Assembly: GCF_001761485.1 (NCBI RefSeq)
Contig: NC_090773.1
Coordinates: 2,604,001-2,668,000, forward strand
Source: Yarrowia lipolytica
Taxonomy: Eukaryota > Ascomycota > Dipodascomycetes > Dipodascales
Length of the DNA stretch: 64,000 nt
Direction: 5' to 3'
Below the pieces are notes generated by a model. The model made no database searches. It saw only the letters and a program-made list of their open reading frames with translations, and had not been told where the DNA came from. The number at the start of each line of letters is the position of its first letter. Position 1 is the first letter of the stretch. The position numbers and the translations under genes are program-made. This document shows, piece after piece, positions 1 through 11,693 of this stretch.

Positions 1-741
1 CTACCAAGGGTGTCTGTGGTTGCGTATTCGTATTGTCGTGTATGGAGCAGGTGAAGGAGTACTTGTACGAGTAAAGTGGCAAGGGCTGTGTCCATCCAGT
101 TGGACAGTCCAGTTTCAACAAAAAATGTAACTAGAGTTGATGTTCCTAAGTAATAGGCCCAAGTAGTAACTGGCAGCAAATACTGTCTGTAGGACATGTA
201 GTGTAGCGGACTTGATACTGTAGTATAGCGGACTCGAAGGTTGGGTTGTCGGTTTCAATGGTCATATCATCTCAACGGGACTCGTACTGTCGAATCTAGT
301 CTAGTCTCTGGTGAAGAATGAAGACATGCAAGACGATACTTGGAAGTACGAAACTGCAATTCTGAATCGACTCTTGAAGTATCCCTTGTCGGATCTTTTC
401 GTCTCCTAGAGATACCACTGGCAATCTAGACGGAGGAGTGAGTGGTACGTACAGTGCTCATAAGTACAAGCCGGTGCATTTCAGTCCTAAGTTCTCTTCA
501 TTCACCATAAGAGTCTTGAATCTGGTTACATATCTCTCTCCTAGCACACATCAACTCCTGGGTCTAAAAACTACCCTTTACAGCAGCTGAGATTGTCTCA
601 ATCAAGGCAGCAGATTGGCTTCAAGAGAAACTTGGTCAAAGATACACGCAAGTTCTGTATGGATACGGCTACTCGTGCCTGTAGGGTACAATACACGTTT
701 GACAATAAGTTGATAGACTAAATTAATAAATTATAGATAAC
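1..741. other. Spacer at left edge, no gene seen
   Basis: I see no credible open reading frame or RNA gene here. It is the downstream flank of the Hsp12-like gene. One copy of the recurrent word TACTTGTA-type sequence lies near positions 58-66. Confidence 0.6.
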
Positions 742-1332
742 TTATTTGGTAGCACCGGTGCCGGTGGAGCCGGTGGAGCCGGTGGAGCCAGAGTTTCCAC
801 CAAGGAAGTTGTTGATCGACTCCTTGGCCTGGTCAACGTACTCCTGGGGCTTGCCGGAGTTGATGAAGTCCTTGGCCTGGTCAATGTAAGACTCGCCCTC
901 CTTCTCGACCTTGTTCTTCTCGTCGGAGATGTCGGACTTGGCCTTGGAGGTGTCGGACTCGAACTTGTCGCCGACCTTCTGGGTGGTGGACTTCTGGGAC
1001 TCGGGCTCAACGGCGTTGGCAACCTTGTCGTAGGCGTCGGTGGCCTTCTCGGAGAGCTTCTCGCCAGTGGACTTCTGGGAGTCGGGGGTCACGCCCTCGG
1101 AGAGCTTGTCAGTGAAATCTTTTCGGCCGGCTAGGTTAGTAGATGGTCTAAAGTGGACATCAGACAGGAGTCTGTGGCAGTCTCCGAATCGCTCGTCTGA
1201 CGATGGAATGGACCTGAGCCAAGGACGCTAGTCTGTTGATGACTCTCACGCTCTCACGCTCTCACGCTCTCAGAGGTTTCTAGGTATCCAACCCACGCTT
1301 CACTCTCCATCTGAATACTCACCCTGAGACAT
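742..1332 (-). CDS. HSP12: Hsp12/Wh11-like small stress protein, two exons
   Basis: The coding exons are 1323-1332 (10 nt) and 742-1130, giving 132 residues. The intron (1131-1322) begins GTGAGTA and ends TACTAACCTAG, the exact signals of this yeast. Joining the exons gives an N-terminus reading MSQAGRKDFTDKLSEGVTP, the hallmark start of the Hsp12/Wh11 family, in place of the truncated frame starting inside exon 2. The rest is highly charged, without cysteine, with repeated D-S-Q-K-S-T segments and a Gly/Ser/Thr tail. Family members are abundant, intrinsically disordered proteins that fold into amphipathic helices on membranes under heat, osmotic or stationary-phase stress. A TATA box and a stress-element core lie just upstream. 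Family assignment is firm; the stress role is from the family. Confidence 0.93.
1243..1273. repeat. 8-bp tandem repeat (CTCTCACG) inside the HSP12 intron
   Basis: Three perfect copies of CTCTCACG plus a partial fourth lie within the intron of the Hsp12-like gene. It is a short simple repeat, probably neutral slippage, placed between the 5' splice site and the branch site. Confidence 0.85.
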
Positions 1333-1377
1333 TGTAGTATATGTGTGTGTGTTGGTGCTAATAATCCGTCCTCTCCA

Positions 1378-1389
1378 CCCCTTTATATA
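1378..1389 (-). promoter_or_regulatory. TATA box and STRE core of the HSP12 promoter
   Basis: Read on the minus strand, the sequence is TATATAAAGGGG. A TATA box is directly followed by AGGGG, the stress-response-element core bound by Msn2/4-type zinc fingers in other yeasts. It lies about 50 nt upstream of the Hsp12-like start codon. Seen directly; function inferred from the gene family. Confidence 0.6.
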
Positions 1390-4300
1390 CACCGGGGTCT
1401 CCGCCCACGATTGCTACTGCCCGTCCCAAAAAGTACACTGTCGGCTTAGGGTTCGCCAACTCGCATCTGGAACGCACCTGGCCCACACCTGCGCAGTACT
1501 GGGTGCATTAGCGGGGGCGTTGGTTGCTGTTGATACCGTGTGTGTTGCTGGTCCTACAGCGCTGGAACACGGTCCCCTCAACTCCAGCCCAAATTTTGTG
1601 GGTAATTGAGCGTTGCCAAAAGTCGACGGGTCGAGTGAGATGGCTACCATCTCCCCAATTGTGGCTCGTTGTGTAATCTCCCCTCCGTATTGCTCTGCTG
1701 TCCCACACCCAGAAAGAGTGCCTACATTATTGGCGTGAACTTTAGTGTGGGGGAGGTTGGGGATGTTGGTTGGGGAAGTAGACATGTGAGAGAGGTGATA
1801 GTTATAGCGATCAATTCGGACGACTGAGACGGTTGGAATGGTACCACTTTCTAGGCTCAATTCGCCCTGGAATGTCCTCCACGTCGCTACCCTCCCCCAC
1901 AAAGACCAAATAGCAACCCAATCTTAAACACATCAATATACTCTAATTCTGGGGGGTTGTTTCAGAAACCATGTTCACCACCGCAAAGTGGCCATTGAGG
2001 GCGAATGTGAAATGGAAAGCGACCCAAAATAGCCTCCTTGGGTTGGTGGCAGCCGCACCGTCAGATTGTGCCCTTCGCTTTTCGTTTTCCGCCTTTTTTC
2101 CCGCCGGCTCGCCGTGTCCCGGTTCCTCGCCACCGGGCCATCTCCTTCGTGCGTCGCATCACGTCACCCTGCCACTTTGGACGGTTTGGACGTCTAGAGA
2201 CAGAGCCAATGCAAGAGCAATTTGCCACCGGCGTGCGCGGCCGAGAGAGAGTCATGTGAGCAAGAAAATATTTGTACGGTACGTTCCGCCGTGCGTGGTC
2301 CACAGCAGGTACAGTAGCAACATGTGATTGCACTATAGATGCCCTTGTGGGACTTTAGCGAGAAGCAAGATGCTTGTGGAAGGTCAGAAGACAGTGGTTG
2401 TGCTGTTATTGTCCAAGTGGCAAGGGTTTGAGTGCCTGCAAGTATCTGAACTCCTCCTTCCTGTTCCAGAACTACAACCGTGAATGTACTTACTACCCAG
2501 TATGAATTGGGGCGACGAGTGTAGGCAAAGGAGATACGAAACCGACATTCAAGTTATGTGGAGTCTGTGGGAACATTGCTATTGAGTGAATATGCGCCCT
2601 GCTGGGTATTTCTGGGAATTATCCGGGAACTATTGGAATTATCCGAGAATTATCTTGATCGAAATGAAATAAAATAGCAAAAAATCACAAGCGCGCAATA
2701 CCGGCCTAATGGCGTTGACAAGATACAGAAACCACTCAAGTAGCAGCTTCTATTTCCCAATCGACAGCAATCAAAAGAGCTAAGACACCAAATAACCCCG
2801 ACTAGTTCGTTTTACATGGGCCCGGGACGCCGCATGTATGTAGGAGTAATCACTCCTATGTAATGTTGGGTCCTTGCTACTTGTACACAAGTCGCGCTAT
2901 CAACACTGGTTGTCGCCGGCTCTGGCTTCAGCTCACAGATGCATCACCAATGCTGGTTTGAGACATGGCTGTGTAGATAGACTGTACTCGGTCGCTCCTG
3001 CCATCCACGAAACGCACAGGAGCCATCTCACCGTGCAGACTCATGAGTACCCCAGTCATGAACATGGTGACCTTCACCACACACGAAAAACGGGTGCTGG
3101 GGGCGAGCTTTAAAGATGCAAGGATGGCGGAGACGTCAATTGGCAATCGAGCAGCGATCGCCAACCTTGCCCCTGGTTAGAATCACGTGGTTCAGCATCT
3201 GAGACGCGTCTTAGACCGTGTGCTAAAAATACCCATCTGGGGTGGTGAGCTATTTAGTAGTATGTAGGGGGCGACTTGTTTATACGAAAACAGCCACGTG
3301 ATAACCACGCTCGGGTGGTCTCGTTCACGTGATGATTACTCATCTCAATACACCTCTCGAATACTTACTCATCGCTCCCTGTCGTCGTTTCTTTTTTTTC
3401 TCGCAACTTTGACAAGGTTCGCACGCAACTACAACAATGTAGACCTCAGACTGTACAGTGATTGCGTCAGGGCATGTTTACCGTCTAAAGTGGCCGAATC
3501 GCATGGTCTCGAATGGTCTTGAACCGGCGACCTCGATTGGGTTTCTTATATACTCGCACTTGTACTTGTAGCAGCGTTATCATGTCTAGTGGTCGGTTAC
3601 AGGACGAAATCGTCAATATCTCGAGATTTACAAGGCGTATAACGACCCGGTTTTCTTCAATCAATCGAAAAAGACGATTGAAACATACTTTCAAAGTCTC
3701 CATAATTACCAGCTTTTTTCTTCCATTTAATTCGGCCAGCATGTTGCTCTTCTCATCGACTCTGACAATCACACTCAAATAAACTTTGCTCATACGTCCC
3801 ATGACGTAACACTGAAATCAAGGGGAGGAAAGAGGCGGACGGGGGCCATTCGGCGACCGAGTTGGCGGAGCAGGTCCAATTCCAGACGTCTGCTGACTCA
3901 TCATCTGGCCCCCCGTCAAAACCCTCTTCCACCTACCCCTTACCAAGATTCATCCGCACCTTGGCATAAACCTTATTGTGCAGGGCACCCAGTCCAATTT
4001 TACCTCCCCCAGAGTCCCGTTCCTAGAGAGGTGTACCCACCACCGAGACACACTCTGACCAAAACACGCCTCACGTTCGGGCCCCTTTTCGCATTCGGAC
4101 CAGTAACCACACGAGGTTAGCTGTGTGAGGTTGGTCACGTGATTCCGCCCAGAGCTCTAATTGCACTCACACTTTTCGGTGCGTTTTACTTCGACTTTGA
4201 CATCGACAGACATCGACAGACATCGACATCGACATCGACATCGACAGACACAGACACACGAGCGAGACACACGCACAACCACACTGGGCATATCGACAGG

Positions 4301-4460
4301 TCGATTGCACGTTCATCCTACGTTATCGGCATTGTCTGTTTGTGTACAGGAGGCTTCTTAAGCACGTTTTCTGCGTCACGCTGACATTGTCACATTGTCT
4401 CATCATCAACATCGTCACATCCACATGACATCACATCACCCCACACACACAACAACAAAG
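1390..4460. other. 3.1 kb spacer, no supported gene
   Basis: It contains several short open frames on both strands, none with recognisable family features, splice support or good initiation context. CACGTG sites occur near 3295, 3329 and 4136. A short GACATC/GACAGACATC microsatellite lies just upstream of the next gene. A stretch around 3575-3770 reads well in two frames but matches nothing I know. Confidence 0.5.
4195..4256. repeat. Microsatellite of GACATC and GACAGACATC units
   Basis: The hexamer GACATC and a decamer version with an extra GACA alternate for about 60 bp, 200 nt upstream of the Gln-rich protein gene. It may lie in that gene's promoter or leader. Confidence 0.8.
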
Positions 4461-5765
4461 ATGCCACAATCCCCCATGTTGGAAGCTGAGAAACACAAAT
4501 ACAAGCAATTCCGCCCGCCGGTGCTGCAGCTCAACGATGATACGCCAGAACGCCCTGGCTCGGCCGGATCCAACTCCGTCGAGGCGCCCCTGCCATCTCC
4601 CCGAGCGGCACTTATCAGTGGTCTGAAAAACGCCACCGACCGGCGACAGCAGCAGATGCAGCAGCAGCAGCAGTTGCAGCACAACTACACTGTGGGTCCT
4701 CAGGGCCAGCGGATCTGGTCGCCGTTCCAGGAGTACCCCGGCATCCAGCGGGTGGGCTCGCCGTCGAAAACAGGCGTGCCGTATGGAGGATACAGCGGAG
4801 CCGGCTACCCCGGCGGCTCCGGGTCAGGATACAACTCGCCCATCCGTGTGGGATCGCCCCGCTCCCCAATGTTTGAGGGCGCGTCGTTGGCGTCGCAAGA
4901 CCCCAACATGGACGGCCGCACGTCGCCGTCGCCCCAGAGCATGTACGCCCACTTGCAGGCCAAGCAGCGGGAGTTGCAGGTGACGTCGCTTCTGATTTCG
5001 CAGCAGCAGGAGCGGATCCAGATGGCGCTCAACGAGGCCATCCAGGAGGGCCAGCAGCAGCCCGCACAACCCCAGGTCGCTGGAGCACCGGGCTCGGCGC
5101 CGGGGGGACACAAATTCACACCCACCACGCTGCCGGCCCACCACTCGCAGCATCAGTGGCTGCACGAGCAGCTGCTGGCGTCGCCTCTGGATGATTCTTA
5201 CAGTCATCAGCACGCTGGTCCACCTCATGGGGGCCATGGATTCAATGCTCCTAGCGGGTTGGGCTACGGGTTGGGTCCGGGTCGGCCCGCTTCTCCTTCA
5301 CGGATCCAGAGGCCATCGTCGGCCAACTTTCTGGCCCATCCCACGCCCGTCACGGCCCAAAATAACCCCTACATGCAGCACTCGTACTCTCATTCGCATT
5401 CCAATAGTACCAGCATGGTGGGGTTGGCTCCCGGCAGCCCCGTAGGCACCGCCGGAGCTTTGCATGGAGGGCATGCGAGTCAGCATTCTCGAGGGACAGG
5501 CCCCGGAGGATCGCCCGAGGGACCCGCTGGGTCGTCTTCGGTGGGCACCCCCGAAACGCCTTTCCGAAGAGGACACAGAAAGGCGTCTTCGCTGTCCACC
5601 AACGTATTTACGTCTCCTAATAAGGATGGTCGACAGCCTCAGTCGCGGGATGGCGATCTTATGTTTCCTGTGCGCCAGCCCTCGGGACCTCCACCCGTTG
5701 ACGAACTTCACACCCGAGATGTTAATTTCGACCAAAGCAAGGTCGCCGAGATTTTACGGACCTAG
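4461..5765 (+). CDS. Uncharacterised Gln/Pro/Ser/Gly-rich protein
   Basis: This 434-residue protein has no domain I can name. It has a short basic N-terminus, a Q-rich tract near residues 55-75, proline-directed SP motifs throughout (P-S-P-R, G-S-P-R-S-P), a more ordered segment around residues 160-200 with a second Gln cluster, and a conserved-looking C-terminal part with R-Q-P-S-G-P-P-P followed by an acidic-basic tail. Many SP/TP sites suggest phosphorylation by a proline-directed kinase. I chose the ATG at 4461, preceded by CAACAACAAAG. An in-frame ATG at 4425 would add 12 His/Thr-rich residues and is less likely. The RQPxGPP-type tail may be shared with uncharacterised proteins of other fungi; that is memory, not a search. 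A regulatory or signalling scaffold is possible but unproven. Confidence 0.75.
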   Translation: MPQSPMLEAEKHKYKQFRPPVLQLNDDTPERPGSAGSNSVEAPLPSPRAALISGLKNATDRRQQQMQQQQQLQHNYTVGPQGQRIWSPFQEYPGIQRVGSPSKTGVPYGGYSGAGYPGGSGSGYNSPIRVGSPRSPMFEGASLASQDPNMDGRTSPSPQSMYAHLQAKQRELQVTSLLISQQQERIQMALNEAIQEGQQQPAQPQVAGAPGSAPGGHKFTPTTLPAHHSQHQWLHEQLLASPLDDSYSHQHAGPPHGGHGFNAPSGLGYGLGPGRPASPSRIQRPSSANFLAHPTPVTAQNNPYMQHSYSHSHSNSTSMVGLAPGSPVGTAGALHGGHASQHSRGTGPGGSPEGPAGSSSVGTPETPFRRGHRKASSLSTNVFTSPNKDGRQPQSRDGDLMFPVRQPSGPPPVDELHTRDVNFDQSKVAEILRT

Positions 5766-7235
5766 ACGAGACCCTTGTGCGGCTCTTGTTCCAGCAATAT
5801 AATAATACACAAGCTCGCTGGGCGAGCTATTTATTGATGAACATGTCCGTACCTTGATACTGGTAACGTGTTCCCAACTCTAACAAAATAGTGATTGGGT
5901 TACTGAAGGTTAACCAAGAGGCATCATAGCGTGCACAGGGATGAGTGCAGGGGGACTCAGGGGTTGTATTGGGAGTACAAGTGGGTATTGGTAGGAATCA
6001 TGTACATTCCGCTGGTAGTAGGAGTCCGAGTGCGAGTGCGAGTACAGTACTTGACTTGAAGGAGACTACGATTACCTATAAGGAGCCTGGATCCAAGTGG
6101 TCATGTTCATACAGATGTGTGAAATGTCAAAGGGAAGACGTTTTGATTGACTGAATTGGATACTTGATTCGTGAATGTCAAGTAGTACGTATTTATCACT
6201 GAACCTGGATTGGAGCTACAACAGTTTTTGCTTGGTACAGCTACTTGTAGATTAGTAGTAAGACAGGAGCCGGTGCTACTGTATACGGTGTACGAGAAAA
6301 ACTGTTCTAAGTACAGTATTTGTACTTGTAGTATGATGGAGATGGAGTGGATTGACTGGAGAGTTGTGATTAATCGGATGATGGTGTTTATGGGGGCTTG
6401 TCTAGTGCCCAAATGACCTCGAAAACGTCTACAACGACTGTTCTTCCCACTGTTATACACACACTTTTGCATGTTCATGTTCATGTTCATGTACAAGTAA
6501 ATGGTCCATATCTGCCGAAAAAACACCCCCAAATATGTGTCTAGCGGACATAAAGAGCCGTTTAATTCACTTGTTGAAGTGATTTTTCTTCTTCTGATCC
6601 AATTGATCCACTAGAGTCTTCTCTCTCGCCTCGTGTTACTGCTGCGACATATGTTCAGATAAAAACATACCAGATGCTTTGGTACATAAATAAAAGATTG
6701 TAGATAGATATTGAGCACTTGTGTATTCTTCCAAACAACTTCTTACTTCTCTAGTGTACTGCCGTCGCCCATGGTGGTCCTGGAACAACATCTTAGGCTC
6801 TTCAAACACATATCTCCGTCACTGGAGCTAGAACCAGAAGAGAAGGGTGTATGGGGACTTCAAATATGTATTCCAATAGCTCATAATGACCGGATTTAAT
6901 GGTATTTTCTTGACATTTGAACCTCCTCGAGTATTTCAGATGGTTCTATGCCATCATGACACTCGAGACTCACTCCACAACACACGCTCAAGCACCAGCA
7001 GAATCAATAAAAATATACAGTCGCATGACAATTTCACCACAAAAAGCCAACTGCAGCTTTTGGAAAATATTTTCCTCTCCTTCCACGAGATTCCGCAGGA
7101 TTCTACCGCTTAGTCAGCTTATCCAAGACAAGACGCCTCGCCACGCATTAAAGTTATCCCAACTTTTCTCTACTCTTCGAAATCTTGATTTCTTCTGCTA
7201 AGTGCACATTCAGATCAACCACAAAATCAACAACA
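5766..7235. other. 1.5 kb spacer, no supported gene
   Basis: This is the 3' flank of the Gln-rich protein gene and the promoter of CCT3. It holds several TACTTGTA/TACAAGTA words (near 5965, 6040, 6315, 6487) and no convincing coding or RNA gene. Confidence 0.5.
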
Positions 7236-9329
7236 ATGCAAGCTCCTGTCGTTGTTATGAGTGAGTATTGCGTGCTACCGCGTCCCACGACTTGCCCCGT
7301 GTTGTCCGCGACGGGTTTTGCGGCACAAATCGCCACCTAGGTCTGGTGTTATGCTCTACGTGTAACTCCAACATGACTAAGAACACCATGCGAAATGGTA
7401 CCCGGTGGATACAAAAGGGGCCGCAAAAACACAATCGACGAACAACTACTAACTGCAGACGCCGGCCAGGAACGTCAAATCGGACGAAAGGCCCAGACCA
7501 GCAACATTACTGCTGCAAAGGCGTGAGTATGGAGTGTGGAGGGTGGAATTGGAGGGGTGGACGGCCTCTGAAGCAAATTGGAGGCAAATTGGGGCGTTTG
7601 GGGTAGCTGTTTTACCCTTTATATGTTGTTTGGACTTCCAATTTGGCTGTGGACAGCTGCTTCGGCCATCTTTTCTTATAGGGCGGACATTTGATTTGTG
7701 GTGATATCAAGCTGTAGAGTCGTGTTTGGGGGAATGCAACACCACCATTGAACTCCTCCCGACGAGTCGACTCCGCCGGTTCCATCATTACGCTTATCCA
7801 ACATCCACCACCCTCAGAAATGTCACTAACCCAGTGTCGCCGATATTGTGCGAACGTGTCTTGGTCCCAAGGCCATGCTTAAGATGCTTCTCGACCCCAT
7901 GGGAGGTATCACCCTGACCAACGATGGTCACGCCATTCTGCGAGAGATTGAGGTCACCCATCCTGCAGCCAAGTCCATGATCGAGCTGTCTCGAACCCAG
8001 GACGAGGAGATTGGAGACGGAACCACCACCGTCATCATTCTTGCCGGAGAGATTCTTGCTCAGACCTTCCCCTACGTGGAGAAGAACATTCACCCCGTTG
8101 TCATCATCGCCGCCCTCAAGGATGCACTTGCTGAGGCTCTCAAGGTTGTAGAGGAGATTTCTGTTCCCGTTGACGTCAACAACGAGGCTGCCATGAAGAA
8201 GCTCATTGCCGCCTCCATCGGCACCAAGTACGTGTCCCGATGGTCCGAGCAGATGTCCTCTCTGGCTCTCAAGGCCGTCAAGACCGTTGCTGTCGACATT
8301 AACGGCAAGAAGGAGGTTGACATCAAGCGATACGTCCGAGTGGAAAAGATTCCCGGAGGTGAGATTGAGGACTCCCGTGTGTTGGACGGTGTCATGATCA
8401 ACAAGGATATCACCCACCCCAAGATGCGACGGCGAATCGAGTCTCCCCGTGTGGTGCTGCTTGACTGTCCTCTCGAGTACAAGAAGGGTGAATCTCAGAC
8501 CAACATTGAGATCAGTAAGGAGGCCGACTGGAACCGAGTGCTGCAGCTGGAGGAGGAGCAGATCAAGGCGCAGTGCGAGGTGCTGCTATCGGTAAAACCC
8601 GACCTGATCATCACCGAGAAGGGTGTGTCTGATCTGGCCCAGCACTATCTGCTTAAGGGCGGCTGCAGTGTGCTTCGACGAATGCGAAAGAGCGATAACA
8701 ACCGAATCTCACGAGTCACTGGCGCCACCATCGTCAACCGAATCGAGGACATCAAGGACTCCGACGTTGGTACTCTGTGCAACCTGTTTGAGATCTCCAA
8801 GATTGGTGATGAGTACTACACATTTATCACAGGCGAAGACCCCCAGGCATGCACCGTGCTGCTGCGAGGACCCTCCAAGGACATTCTCAACGAGATTGAG
8901 CGAAATCTGGCTGACGCCATGGCTGTGGCTCGAAACGTCTTCTTCGAGCCCAAGCTGGCTCCCGGAGGAGGTGCTACAGAGATGGCTGTGTCCGTGCGAC
9001 TGGCCGAGCATGCCAAGACCATCGAGGGTGTTGCACAGTGGCCCTTCAAGGCCGTGGCTGATGCCATGGAGGTGATTCCCCGAACCCTGGTTCAGAACTG
9101 TGGTGGTAATGCCATTCGAACTCTGGCCACCCTGCGAGCTAAGCAAGCCGAGGGTTTCTCCACATACGGCATTGACGGTGACAACGGAAAGGTTGTTGAC
9201 ATGAAGGAGTACGGCGTGTGGGAGCCTGCTGCCATCAAGCTGCAGAGTATCAAGACCGCCATTGAGTCTGCTTGCTTGTTGTTGCGAGTCGACGATATCG
9301 TGTCTGGAGTTAGAAAGAAGGGCGAGTAA
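7236..9329 (+). CDS. CCT3: T-complex protein 1 subunit gamma (CCT3), three exons
   Basis: CCT3 is the gamma subunit of the eight-membered cytosolic chaperonin TRiC/CCT, which folds actin and tubulin in an ATP-dependent chamber. Exons are 7236-7260, 7459-7522 and 7835-9329, giving 527 residues. Both introns start GTGAGTA and end with CTAAC close to the AG. The first exon supplies MQAPVVVM and the second the R-K-A-Q-T-S-N-I-T-A-A-K stretch, restoring the conserved family N-terminus. Visible chaperonin motifs include the nucleotide-binding GDGTTTVI in the N-terminal equatorial domain, LAPGGGATEM in the second half, and a C-terminal L-R-V-D-D-I-V-S-G-V-R-K typical of the gamma subunit. Near-identity along the whole length to yeast Cct3 makes the call firm. 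The first coding exon is only 25 nt. Confidence 0.97.
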
Positions 9330-9698
9330 AATGGGTTTGGATAATGATATTATAGATGTTTTGCGACACACTGCAGTGTAGTCATACCGTTTACAACACC
9401 GATACTGCCTTTGAAAGTTGATGGCTCTGTACAAATCTTGGTGTAGACATTGGGCTGATACTGTATACACTCCGATGAACAAGACCACAAAGAGAAACAA
9501 AACTGGTAACGGTATTTATGACACTATCAACTCTCGTGTGTACTTGTACTTGTACTTGATTGATCAATCGTTATTGTTCATTAAATTATATGCAAACGTG
9601 TCCTCCACACTTTTCCGTAGTATACATTGTTTTGGGTGTGTCATGGTTGAGTCGACTGCCAAAAGCCTTGTCTTCGGCATCTGCTCATTGTGAACTCG
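9330..9698. other. Convergent spacer between CCT3 and RPC17
   Basis: These 370 bp lie between two converging genes and should hold both 3' ends. A run of TACTTGTACTTGTACTTG is at about 9540-9558. No gene seen. Confidence 0.6.
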
Positions 9699-10115
9699 CT
9701 ATTCAGCGATAGCATCCTCTTCACTGACCAGAGTTGTTCTAATCGCGTCCAGAATCTCCTCACATTGGTCCTCATTGTAACGCTGATCGCACTCCTCGAT
9801 CAGGGAGTATAACGACACGATAGACGTGGGCACGGAGTTGATGAGCTGCAATCGCTCGGCCTTTTCGAGCCCCAGATGGTTGATCTTCTGCAGAAACAAC
9901 GTAATGGCCTCTGGCGACTGGCTGGCAGCAGGAGACTTGTTGAGATAGTCCTTGAGCTCGTAGATGACGGTTTCGAGGTTTTCGGCATGGGAAGTGCCCT
10001 GGTTGGAGGCTGCCGACGCGGATTGGGACATTCGTCGGGCACGCTCCTGGTCCCGCACGTGAGCCAGCACCTCAAAGTTGGACAGCAGAGCCTCTCGAGT
10101 TTTTTCCACCTTCAT
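9699..10115 (-). CDS. RPC17: RNA polymerase III subunit C17 (Rpc17/Rpc9)
   Basis: The 138-residue protein begins MKVEKTREALLSNFEVLAHV, matching the start of yeast Rpc17. It then has a Ser/Ala-rich variable loop and ends in the HRDC-like helical part (KAERLQLINSVPTSIVSLYS and E-E-C-D-Q-R-Y). With C25 this subunit forms the Pol III stalk, which contacts the TFIIIB factor Brf1 during tRNA and 5S transcription. The open frame continues upstream to an earlier start, but that extension is unlike the family, so the ATG at 10113-10115 is chosen. Single exon. Confidence 0.9.
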   Translation of the reverse strand: MKVEKTREALLSNFEVLAHVRDQERARRMSQSASAASNQGTSHAENLETVIYELKDYLNKSPAASQSPEAITLFLQKINHLGLEKAERLQLINSVPTSIVSLYSLIEECDQRYNEDQCEEILDAIRTTLVSEEDAIAE

Positions 10116-10593
10116 GTTGTTGATAATACTGGTATATTCACGACAACACTTTTTTTCTGAATTATGCAAGGTGTGCATGAACTCACAGCATCTTAGGAGA
10201 TCCACACACGTGAGTACAAGGCTGTAAGATGTGCCAAGACACCCGAAACGGATATCTGTGTCACTGTGATGCTGTATTTTTGAATACTCTCGGATCGGTA
10301 GATTTTTGCCCTTCTCAAATTGTGCGCTTAGTAAGCAAGACCACAATCCCAGAGCTGGTTTAATTTAAGCTTTGGAACTCCCAAATTTAAATGTTTTACA
10401 TCTTTGGGGATCGAACCTACGACCGCACGTTGTCCTCCTGCCTCTGTTTTCATGGCTCTTAGGGCTAACCCTAAGTGTCACATGATATTTCCGTTTTGGA
10501 TAGAGTTGGACTCGGAAAATTGCAAACGAAAGTTCAGTGTGTAAAGCACCAGTTCTTTCATCATCACCGGTCGACCCATAACTACACGCCAAA
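10116..10593. other. Divergent spacer RPC17/RPS18
   Basis: This 478 bp interval carries both promoters. The minus strand near 10395-10430 contains GGTTCGATCCC, which resembles a tRNA B box, but no tRNA fold can be built around it. Confidence 0.6.
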
Positions 10594-11402
10594 ATGTCCC
10601 TCGTCGTCACTGAACAAGGCAACTTCCAGCACATTCTTCGGTATGTACAGACAGCACAGAGAGAACAGGGAGAGAATTTATTACACGATTATTGAAGCTC
10701 GATATGGTGGTTTGTGATGGAGATACAGAAGGCACAGAAGGTCAATGATGAGTAAAGACGGGTCATGCGACATGGAAAGGACCAAGCAGACTGAACATGT
10801 TTGAGCATTTGTTCTGCGTGTTTACACTATGTGTTCTTACCTGTTTGCGTACATTTGTCTGACTGTCAACTTCTGCCTACCACTTCGTTTTTATGATGCT
10901 TGAGATTTGATGGATCGTGATCAGTCTCATCAAGGGCCACTAATCGGTGATCACTCCCTTCAGCCACTAGAAAGTATTTTGCTAACTCAGACTCCTCAAC
11001 ACTAACGTTGACGGCCGAATCAAGGTCATGTACGCCATGTGCAAGATCAAGGGTGTTGGTCGACGATACGCCAACCTGGTCTGCAAGAAGGCCGATGTCG
11101 ATCTCTCCAAGCGAGCCGGTGAGCTCACCGTCGAGGAGCTCGAGCGAATCGTTACTATCATCCAGAACCCTGGTCAGTACAAGATTCCCGGCTGGTTCCT
11201 TAACAGACAGCGAGACTTTACCGACGGTAAGGACTCCCAGCTGCTCGTTAACCAGCTTGATGTCAAGCTGCGAGACGATATTGAGCGACTCAAGAAGATC
11301 CGAGCCCACCGAGGTCTCCGACACTACTGGGGCTACAAGGTCCGAGGTCAGCACACCAAGACTACCACTCGAAAGGGTAAGATCATGGCTCACCGAGGTT
11401 AA
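10594..11402 (+). CDS. RPS18: 40S ribosomal protein S18 (uS13), two exons
   Basis: The protein is a small-subunit component at the head of the 40S that contacts the 60S subunit and P-site tRNA. Exon 1 is 10594-10640 ([15 protein letters not shown] plus two bases). Exon 2 is 10991-11402, for 152 residues in total. The intron (350 nt) starts GTATGT, a less common donor here, and ends CTAACTCAG. Family landmarks are [23 protein letters not shown], the R-A-H-R-G-L-R-H segment and the basic tail with R-G-Q-H-T-K-T-T. Length and sequence match yeast Rps18. Confidence 0.97.
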
Positions 11403-11693
11403 AACGTGCATGTACATGTAAAATTATTAAAATGCTATTGAGGACATGTGTAGGGCTGACCAGGTCAGGCCGCGGTTTGTAGCAGGACATGTTTGGGCCG
11501 TTTGGCTGTGTGTAGACAAGTACTGTACCACCATTCCCAGCTGTGTGTGACGAGAATCACAGGTTCAAGTGCAGTGGATCACATTGGACCTTCTGCGTGC
11601 AAATCTGGGTATATCGCACACTGTGTTGAGCAGATAGCAGTCTCATCGCCTACACATGTGATTAAATATGAATAAAATTACTGTACAAACACC

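Noticed and set aside
1414-1902. 162-codon frame on the minus strand directly upstream of the HSP12 gene
   Set aside because: It overlaps the TATA/STRE promoter flank, has no recognisable family features and no supporting initiation context; likely chance.
3490-3600. B-box-like GGTTCAAGACC on the minus strand with TATA nearby
   Set aside because: No stem pairing compatible with a tRNA could be found on either strand.
10395-10500. tRNA-like B box (GGTTCGATCCC) on the minus strand between RPC17 and RPS18
   Set aside because: The T stem has two mismatches, no acceptor or D arm can be paired and there is no T-run in place.
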